From the NCBI GenBank assembly GCA_019137255.1, contig WPDH01000157.1, forward strand, positions 62,001-126,000: a stretch of 64,000 nucleotides of DNA, read 5' to 3'. The stretch is from Corinectria fuckeliana (Eukaryota; Ascomycota; Sordariomycetes; Hypocreales; Nectriaceae). Position 1 is the stretch's first letter. Each line of letters opens with the position of its first letter. Position numbers and translations under genes: made by a program. Shown in pieces: positions 55,669-64,000 of the stretch. The notes under the pieces are model-generated. The model worked only from the letters and a program-made list of their open reading frames with translations, was not told where the DNA came from and searched no databases.

Positions 55669-58600
55669 CTAGTCTTGAACGACAAGTGGTTCTACGTTCC
55701 AGATCATGTCGGCATACTCATTGATGCAGCGGTCGCTGCTGAAGAAGCCCATACGAGCCACTGAGATGATTGACTTCTTGATCCACTCCTCTTGGTTTCG
55801 GTACGCTTCGTCCACCAAGTGGTGCGTCTCGATGTAGCTGTGGAAGTCATCAGAGACAAGGTAGTAGTCACCGTGCTGGCGAACGGCAGCAATCATGGCG
55901 CTGAAGTCGTCAGGCGTGCCGAATGTGCCCTTCTCAATCTCCACAAACACTTTCTCCAGGTCCGAGTCGACGGCGTGATCACCATAGTTGTGGGCGTGGC
56001 GGAGGTCCTCCACATCCTCGGCAAGGTTGCCGAAGAGGAAGATGTTGTTCTCGCCGATTTCCCGAGTAATCTCAATCTACGGGAGGTTAGTCGAGATTCG
56101 CCAGCAAAATTGAGGTTGGCTTACGTTGGCACCATCGCAAGTGCCGATGATGAGACCTCCGTTGAGGACAAACTTCATGTTGCTCGTGCCCGATGCCCTA
56201 AGCTGTGTAAGCCAAATGTCGTGAGTGTTCAGGCAGGTCGACTTACTCGGTACCGGCAGTGGAGATATGTTCACTCAGATCAGACGCCGGAGTGATGATT
56301 TCAGCCTTGCTCACGTTGTAGTCGGCAATGAAAATGACCTTGAGAAGGTCACCGATATCCGGGTCGTTGTTCACCACCGATCCGACGCTGTTGACCAAGT
56401 GAATAATCTGCTTGGCCATCCAGTATCCCGGAGCAGCCTTGCCTCCGAAGATGGAGACACGAGGAAGCATCTTCTTTCGCTCCTCGGGGGTCAAGGCCTT
56501 GAGGGTTAAGTAACGGTGGATGACGCCAAAGATGTTGAGCTGCTGGCGCTTGTACTCGTGGATACGCTTGACTTGGACATCAAAGAGGGCAGCAGGGTTT
56601 ACCGTGACACCAGTGGTGGCCTTGATGTGCTTCGCGAGGCGAACCTTGTTGGCATACTTGATCTCGTACCACTCCTTGCGGAAGTCCTTATCTTCTGCGT
56701 ATTGCTCAAGGCGGTTCAAGAGAGTAAGGTCCTTGAGGAAATCATCGCCACCAACCTTGGATGCGATAAGCTCCGAGAGTCGAGGGTTGGCCTGGTGAAG
56801 CCAGCGGCGGGGAGTGATGCCGTTGGTCACGTTGGTGAACTTGTCAGGGCCGTAAATCTCTACAAAGTCTTTGAAGATGGTCGTCTTGATGAGGTCCGAG
56901 TGCAGCTCCGCGACGCCATTGACCTTGTGGGATCCGACAATGGCCAAGAAAGCCATCCTCACCATCTTGGGTTGAGATTCCTCAATGATGGAAACACGTC
57001 GAAGAATATCCCTGTCATTGGGGAATGCCTTCTCCACGGTCTGAAGGAAGTACAGATTGATATCATAGATAATCTGCAGATGCCTGGGGAGAAGATGTTG
57101 CATCAGACCAACGGGCCACTTCTCCAAAGCCTCCGGAAGCACAGTGTGGTTGGTGTAGCCAAACTAGAGCGTGTCAGAGAAGGATGTTGCGGGGGGCAGG
57201 CTTTATTACTTACGGTTCTGGTCACGATGTCCCATGCCGCACTCCACTCTAGACCCTCAATATCGAGAAGGATTCGCTGCAGCTCAACAATGGCGAGTGT
57301 GGGGTGGGTGTCGTTGAGTTGGATAGCCACCTGATCCGGGAATTCGGTCCAAGGGCGGTTTGACTTCTTGAAACGACGGACGATGTCGTAGAGAGAGGCG
57401 GCGACCCAGAAGTACTGTTGCTTCAGGCGCAGCTCCTTTCCACGCTCCAGATTGTCGTTGGGGTACAAAACGGCACTGATGGTCTCGGCTCGCTGCTGGT
57501 CGGCGACTGAGCTCTCGTATTCTCCGCTATTGAACTTCTGGAAGTCAAACTCTCCACCAGAGGCTTTGCTAGACCACAGCCGAAGGTTGTTGGTGGTGGG
57601 CGTGGCGTAACCTGGAATAGGCACATCGAAGGCCACAGCCTGGACGAGCTCACCTCCCTCCCATTTGGCAACGGTCTTACCATTGTCATCGACCGACTTG
57701 TTGACGTGCCCGAAGAATTGAACCTGGGCGCTCTTGGTTAGCTCTTGTCCCACCGTGTCAGTCGTATGGGGTAGGCTGATCCTTACATCGACTGTCACGT
57801 CGTGTCTGGGAAACTCCCAAGGGTTAAAATCAAGCCAATAGTCAGGAACCTCGACTTGGTATCCGTCAATGATTTCCTGCTTGAAGATGCCGTATCGGTA
57901 TCGGAGACCGTAACCCCAGGCGGGGAAGTTGAGAGAGGCCAGGCTGTCGAGGAAGCAAGCAGCGAGACGGCCAAGGCCACCGTTGCCCAGCGCGGCATCG
58001 TGTTCCTGGCCAATGACGTCCTCGATGCGGAAGCCGAGCTCGGCCAAACCGGCTGATGAGATTGGTCAAGAACAGATCTAAAATGCATAGCTGAGTTGAG
58101 AGCGAGGCGACTTACACTTGGCATCGTCCTTTTGGCCAATATTGAGCATGGCATTGTCCAAGGCTCGGCCCATCAAGAACTCGAGACTGAGGTAGTAGAC
58201 ACGCTTGGAGTCGCGGTAAGTGTGACGCTGCTGGGTTCTGTTCCAGTCCAAGATCAGGCGATCACGGAAGGCCAAGCTGGTAGCCGCATATGCGGCTTTC
58301 TCGTCGCAGTTCAAGACGCTTCGGGCCAGTGTAGTTTCGACATGACGGACAACCTCTTTCTCGAAGCCTTCCTTGCCCCTGAAGCCACTAGTCTGGTTTC
58401 GCTTCCATGCCTCGCGCTGGGGTTCAGGGATAGATGCTGTACGAGGCTGTTAATACCGCGTCCTGATCAAAGCGTCACTTACATGAGCTTGGTGGGGGAT
58501 TAGTTGCAGCTGCGCGAGATCGCCGCAGCGGGGGATTCCCCGCCATTGACACCCGCTAATTGCTACCAACTGGGAGGGCAAATGTTCTAAGCGAGGGGTT

Positions 58601-58772
58601 GGACCGTACCTTCAACGCTCCTGATCTCGCTTGGGCCAAAACCGGTCGCGGTTCTGGTGTGCTTGGGGCGAGAGATGCCGGCGGGGGCGACGGCACCCTG
58701 GATGTCGACGATGGGCGCGCTCGTAGAAGGACGCCTCTCGCGGATTGGCAAGCGCTGCTGTTCGGACGCCAT
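55669..58772 (-). CDS. gph1: Glycogen phosphorylase, 885 aa, 7 exons
   Basis: Cytosolic, PLP-dependent release of glucose 1-phosphate from glycogen. Exons on the minus strand: 58772-58610, 58436-58116, 58052-57787, 57723-57214, 57163-56247, 56197-56125, 56076-55669; frames join throughout. Family landmarks: RVYYLSLEFLMGRAL, EHDAALGNGGLGRLAACF, QLNDTHPTLAIVEL, TNVTNGITPRRWL, QVKRIHEYKRQQLN, and the PLP site EASGTSNMKF with the cofactor lysine at about K734. The N-terminus (LPIRERRPS) has an Arg-Arg-x-Ser context where fungal phosphorylases carry regulatory phosphorylation, so PKA-type control is plausible. The intron at 57786-57724 is 63 nt, in frame and stop-free. The first intron (58609-58437) is long for this gene and contains an internal GTAAGT. 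Length is normal for fungal Gph1. Confidence 0.95.
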
Positions 58773-61700
58773 CTTGTTAAGCTGTTTTCACGTGCCGGTC
58801 AGCTAAAGAAGCAGACCAAAAAAACAGAGTGTGAGGGGTAGGAGCGAAGACTGGGAGCGCAGGAAAGCTTGCGCCGCGGGAGTTAAGTACCTTTTGTTCA
58901 AGCTCCTTTCTCGGTGAAGGCGAAAATCAGATCAGGTCACCCTCTGGGCCTTCGTACAAGGACTGACTGAGTACGTCAGATAAGGTGACAGGACCATACA
59001 AGAACCAGACGCACCTTTAGGTGGGGGAGCGGGGTCGCGTCCTCGACGAGTTGCAGGGTGCGAACAAGGTTGGCTCGGAGTAGCTTTGGTGCTGATGGAT
59101 GCCGAGCAAGCGGGAGCAAGCAGCAAGACGGATAGGCGGTTTGATTTGGATGAAGGACGGATGATTGATGCACTTGAAAGACAAAGGAAGAAGAAACAAA
59201 GCTGCGAAGAAGCTGTAGAAGCTTGAGGCGGGAGGTTTCTGGTCTTGAGCTAGAGGGCGTCTCGACTGATCGAGGCTGGATGCAGCTTGAAGCTAGGTAG
59301 GCGGGCAAGTGGGCGAGACAGAACGAATGCCGGGGTAGCTAGCTAGCTTGCGGATCCGGCATACGGGAACGGCGCAGAATAGAAGAGAGGAGGGGGGGGG
59401 GGAGAGGAGAGGAGCAGAGCAAAAGAGCAGACGATGAGGGAGCAAAGCAAGTAGGGACTTGACGGCAGTATGCTGTTTAGTAGTAGTACATATGATAATT
59501 GATGATGAGGAAGTCGGAAGAGGAGTAGAAACAAAGATGGTGGTGCGTTTTGTTGAGAGAAAGAGGAAGAGTAGAAAAGGCAGGAGGGAGCCGGCCAAGG
59601 GTACTTACCTGTATTCAGGCTGTCACGGTAGCTTCGACCACTGGTTCGAGTGAAGGGAAGCAAGGAAGGTAGATATGCTGCGGTTGCCATGGACCTCCCT
59701 GTCCTTTCATCATGAGTTGCTCGTCCTCCCAGACCTCCCTCATCATGCCTACTGCTACCCGGCCATTCCTATTTCTGCCCACAATCCTCCCTCCTTCTCG
59801 GTGATGAATGACCTTTCGGATGCATGTCTGAGCAAATCAGTCTGCAATGTCTCTGCCCCTCCCACCTTCAGCATCACCACCCTTCTGTAACATGACGACA
59901 TTGTCTAAGCACACCGCAACCTCAACCTCGTCCTCAACCTCACGCAAGCATCAAGCATCAAGCATCAAATATCAAGCATCCACCAAGTGCCAAAGACAAA
60001 GCCATGCGCAGCTCGGAATGGGTATTCTGAGGTTGATAAAGTAACGGCTCCCTTCACGCACCTCTCACTGGAAACCATGTAGCAATTCATCTCTCCCCCA
60101 CCCATCCCATCCCATCCCGTCCCGTCCCATCCTATCTCGCTCCACAAGCCTCCCCCAATACCCCCCCCATTCCTCCATCACGATCACGATCACGGCGTAT
60201 GCTCCCAGCTTCACTCCATCCATCCATCCATCCATCCATACATTCTCCTCGTCCTCCTCCGTCCCGCTCCTCTCACTCTCCATAGCGCGAACTCAACTAG
60301 CTCCATCCTAGCAAGCCCCTCCTTCGCCACGGATTGCGGGACCGAGACGTCCGCCTCTGCGAGAAGTCGCCGTGTGCCCCAGAGCTGAGGTCTAGATGTC
60401 TCTCAACTTGACTTTCCGAACCAGCCGGGTGCCTTCGTGGAGACGTAGGCAAACAAATACCCCAACTCGCTTTCGTGAGGCATTTCAACCCCTCCCTCGG
60501 TCACTGAAAACCACTCGCCGGCCGAATCTCATGGATCTTGCCGAGTGGGCGCAAGCCCCCGGTCGTCATGACGCCAGGCGGCATTGGGTATCTATCAGCA
60601 CCCAGCGTCCGATCGGTCCCCCCGGCGGCGGGCCCATCTTGGTGGTGGCCTGATGGCGGCGATGTTGGCCCTGGTTGGTGTTGCATCCAGCAAGGCTCTT
60701 CAAAGCACGCCATGAATGGACAGCTTCGGAGCCTCTTGTTTTAGTTTCATCGCCAATAATTGCGACAGGAACGTCCCTGCCGTCGACCAACCAACCTGCC
60801 GACCAACCAGTTGAATCAATCCCGAAAGCATTCGTTCTCAGTACAGACAAAGCTCCCATGAACACCTTGCAGTTGAGACATCTGTCCTCGAAGGCCCAAG
60901 CTCCAAGCCACTCCTTAATGCAAGCTAACGCCCCTTGCGGCGGCGGGACAGATGTGAATGGGACTAACTGCGGACGCCTCAAACATAACTAGACTAGTTA
61001 TGCATGCTAGCTTTGTACAGTACTTCGAGTCCAGCGAACTGTAGGGTATAATTAGAGCTGAGCTTCAAGTACCCGGAGTCGAGCTAGCAGTTATGATGCC
61101 CGGCGAGCTGTAGCGAGTTGCTTGGTGCCGAGGTCATCGGCGTCATACGAAACCTTGTCATTCCCAAGTTGTGACCAATGTCGCACGTCGCTTTCTTAGA
61201 CAAGTAGCTGCCGAATCCAAGCCGCCTCGGCGATGAAGTGGTTCACTCCGTCTTATGTAAACCAACTCGACTAGCCGTATTGGTTCTCCTCGGGTGTCCC
61301 CGTAACCTAAGCTATTATCTAGATCCCCTGAGCCATTGTGGTACGCTACTAGTTGTGCTTGCTGCTCAAAACTCTCAGAACATGTCAATCAACATCATCA
61401 AAATGGGTTGTACGGAAAATTCATCCAAGGGGTCCTGACTCGCTGAAAATCTCTTCTCTTCTTTTCATTCATGAATCCTCTTGTTCGAGCTGGGCTACTA
61501 TGAAAACATCCATTTGCATGCCAAAGGTCCCGTCTTCTCGTAGACATCCCTACGCCCGGCTAGACATCAACAACAATAACAGCTACCGAAAAAGAAAAAG
61601 AAACCGCTTTCTTCCCCAGCCTAGACACCGGCAGTGCTCGCAGGAGTGTGAAGTGAGTGTCAAGTTTTTGCTTCTTTTCACTCCGTTCTTCAGGCATGAT

Positions 61701-62227
61701 TGATGCCGCCATCCACGTGCTCCATGTCCGGCACCGTCATTGGCCGCGGGTCCGTCCGTATCAATTCGATCAAAGCCGCTTTCCCAGAAGCCGCTGCCGT
61801 GTCCGAGTAGGCAAAATCCAAAGCTGTAAAGTCTTGTGCTCCCACGTCTATTGGCCACGCGAGGGCCTAGGATCGAAACAAGAAGAGAGAGAGTATATGA
61901 ATATAAGAGGCCGTCAAACTGAATGTGACTCTCGTCCGGCTGTGTCATCGGGTAGTCGAGTTGTGTCCGCTGTAACCTCGACCGGGCGTCGCAAATTCGT
62001 CGTCAAATCCAGACTGTAGCAGGAAGCCCGTCCGTCTGCGAATGGACGCGCGAGAGCGAGAAAAGAGCATAGAAGCAAGAAACGCCGCATCAAAAGAAAA
62101 CAAAGACATGTGTATAAATAAGTCGCCCTCTTTCCCATCCCCAAACTCCGAATAATGCTTTCGACGCCGGCCAGCATAGTCCCGAATATTCACATCATTA
62201 GTCGCAAACCCAAACTGCAATTTCCCA
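58773..62227. other. Long intergenic region (3.5 kb)
   Basis: Promoter side of the phosphorylase gene and 3' side of the G-alpha gene, both on the minus strand. The plus strand near 60080-60260 is C/T-rich with CCATC runs (CCATCCATCCATCCATCCAT at about 60218-60238). Frames such as 60566-60982 and 61583-61948 (minus) are not recognisable. No gene is supported. Confidence 0.45.
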
Positions 62228-63608
62228 TCAAAGGATTCCAGAGTCCTTAAGCGCGTTATTCAAGATGGTCTCTTTGACTGCTGCAAAGACGAGTCGGATG
62301 TTCGATGTATCTGTTGCTTGCGTCAAGCTGCGGCATGCGTTAGCCCCCGAGTTCCATCGATAAAAGCTTCCATCTCGAAATACATACTGAGGATACAGAT
62401 TTAGATGGGCTCTGTTGACCTGGTTGAAGCGCCATAGCAGATACTTGGCAGCTTTGTTGACATCGTTGCCACCAGAGTAATCGGGAAAGTAGTTTCCCAG
62501 TGGTGACCGCGCGAGCTTTAGCTTGAAGATGTCCACCTTGTTGAGGAACAAGATGATACTGGTTCGCATAAACCAACGAGAGTTGACCACCGAGTCGAAC
62601 AGCAACAGACTCTCCATCATTCGATTCTAATCATTGGTCAGTAAAATTGGCACTTTTGTCATTCTTCTGCACGAGGGAAACCCACCTGGCTGCTCTCCTC
62701 CAGCAACACCTGGTCGTACTCGCTCAAAGCAACGCAGAAGATAATCGAGGTCACATTCTCGAAACAGTGAATCCACTTCTTTCTTTCGCTTCGTTGGCCG
62801 CCTACATCGAACATGCTATCGCAAGTGTCAGCAATTTGATAGTGGTCTGCGTGCGCGCTTCCCGGGGACAGGGTCGTACTGTATGCTTAACTGGCCCATC
62901 TGGAATCTCGTCTCGTAAATGCCCGTCGTCTTCGTTCGTGCTCGGAGGACGTCCATCTCGTTGGGGAGGTAATCGGTGGCCACTATTCGCATCACCTCCT
63001 GGAAAAAGCTGCAACGTAGGCTTGTTAGGTATTGTCACGCCATGTAAACTCGCGCAAACTCACTATTCTGCCGAGTCCATTAGGTAGAACTCAGTCTGGT
63101 GCTCCATGAGAAGCTCCTTGGCTGGGTCTTCCCATAATGATTTTACGGCGACGCCGACTCGAGCATCGATCTGAGCTTGGGGACCCGACTCGGCCTGATA
63201 CTCCAATAGGAACTCTGCGTGCGCCTTGTTCTCTTCATTTTGGGGCTCGATGTTGAACTGCTGCATCGCCGTAATGACGGCCTTTGCGCACTCGACGAGA
63301 TTCTTAAACACGGTGGGTCGATAGTTGAATAGCTCATCCTCTGAATACCCCTGGAGGTGGATGATTTTCATCTGCTTGACGATTGTCGACTTGCCGCTTT
63401 CGCCGGAACCTGAAGCATCCAGTGTGTTAGTAATGGGTAGTCGTTATCGAAGAAGCAACGCCGGTCGCCCTGGTCGGATCCTACCTAGGAGCAGGATCTT
63501 GCATTCCTTCCGTAATCGCTTCGAGTCCTCCTCGAGGATCTTGTCGATGGCCTGACTCTTCTTCTTCTGGTCCACCTCCTCATTGCTAGAACTCATACAA
63601 GCGCCCAT
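62228..63608 (-). CDS. gna3: Group III heterotrimeric G-protein alpha subunit, 355 aa, 6 exons
   Basis: Plasma-membrane GTPase relaying nutrient (carbon) sensing from a GPCR to adenylate cyclase in filamentous fungi. Minus-strand exons: 63608-63485, 63409-63064, 63008-62880, 62815-62686, 62626-62388, 62327-62228; all junctions in frame, 355 aa being the usual length. The N-terminus MGACMSSS gives the myristoylation glycine and a palmitoylation cysteine. The P-loop GSGESGKS starts at G42; then RARTKTTGI (switch I arginine about R181), DVGGQRSERKKW (Gln about 207), FLNKVD, and TQATDTSN. The C-terminus LKDSGIL has Ser at the position of the pertussis-toxin cysteine and, with the overall sequence, places it in group III (Neurospora gna-3, Aspergillus ganB), not the Gi-like group I. 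The P-loop codon G42 is itself split by intron 1. Confidence 0.95.
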
Positions 63609-64000
63609 GTTGGCAAATCGCGGGGGGTGCGCAGCGGGTCCGAGAGAATAGCGAGGCTGGCTCGGTCCTTGTCGAGGACAATTCGGGTTGAGTGGTTCGC
63701 GATAAGGACAATCAGCAGCGCATGGCTGTCGGGCAGTTTACGGCTGACAGGCGGCGTCGTGGTATAGGGAACGGCCCGGGGGGGATATAGCCACGGCGTT
63801 GTACGGACGAGAATCGATCGTGGCTCTAGAGCGATACAAGTTGGATCGGCGGCTGGTTACGGCAGAAGGCTGGCGAGGGCGGAGAAGTGGAAGGAGGAGC
63901 GACTACGGAACGGACGGACTGGGGGCGTGGTGGTGTCGAGCTCAGCAGCGGTTGTGGTGAAGGCGGGAGACGAGAGGTCGGGAAGGCGAGGGAGACGGCG
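63609..64000. other. Upstream region of the G-alpha gene
   Basis: 5' leader and promoter side of the minus-strand G-alpha gene, purine-rich on the plus strand towards the window end. No other feature seen. Confidence 0.4.

Noticed and set aside
60566..60982. 138-residue minus-strand frame between phosphorylase and G-alpha
   Set aside because: Overlapped by equally long frames on the other strand and without conserved features.
1..64000. CRISPR arrays, riboswitches, operons, rRNA
   Set aside because: The window is fungal nuclear DNA; no direct-repeat/spacer pattern or rRNA segment was seen.

Overview
The window is nuclear DNA of a filamentous ascomycete, most likely a Sordariomycete. Genes are split by short introns (48-173 nt) with GT..AG ends and CTAAC/CTGAT/GCTAATG-type branch sites. 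Start codons sit in CCACCATGG-like contexts. The gene set (cytoplasmic dynein heavy chain, HOG1-type MAP kinase, glycogen phosphorylase, group III G-alpha, ABCC transporter, Clr5-domain protein, DUF1774 membrane protein) is typical of Pezizomycotina. The genus cannot be named from the sequence alone.

Layout. Positions 1 to about 7380 are a very AT-rich block full of TpA and stop codons. On the minus strand it still reads as reverse transcriptase and integrase of a Ty3/Gypsy retrotransposon, wrecked in the way expected of repeat-induced point mutation (RIP). At about 7380 composition flips abruptly to GC-rich sequence with G-runs. Then follow, on the plus strand, a C2H2 zinc-finger regulator (8675-11933), a polyglutamine protein with a FAR1-type (Mutator-transposase-derived) DNA-binding domain (14565-16580) and the 13-kb dynein heavy chain gene (18184-31331). 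A Clr5-domain protein lies convergently on the minus strand (31897-33691). A 180-residue orphan (34583-35125), a DUF1774 membrane protein (37750-38830) and an AcpS-type phosphopantetheinyl transferase (39379 to about 40163) come next on the plus strand.

From about 40.2 to 44.1 kb is a gene-poor stretch. It holds a tRNA-Arg(CCT), an inverted decayed copy of the same tRNA about 0.5 kb away, telomere-like degenerate TATYAGGG repeats and possible remains of a decayed gene. A full-length ABCC (MRP-type) transporter (44130-48966) is followed by three minus-strand genes: HOG1-type MAPK (49887-51643), glycogen phosphorylase (55669-58772) and group III G-alpha (62228-63608). They are separated by long spacers (0.9-4 kb).

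I reconstructed exon structures by hand from splice signals and reading-frame continuity. Each multi-exon model below sums to an intact reading frame. The genes do not form an obvious pathway cluster. The G-alpha, HOG1 and glycogen phosphorylase genes belong to nutrient/stress signalling and storage-carbon use, but their proximity is probably incidental. I found no secondary-metabolite cluster, CRISPR array, rRNA or intact mobile element.
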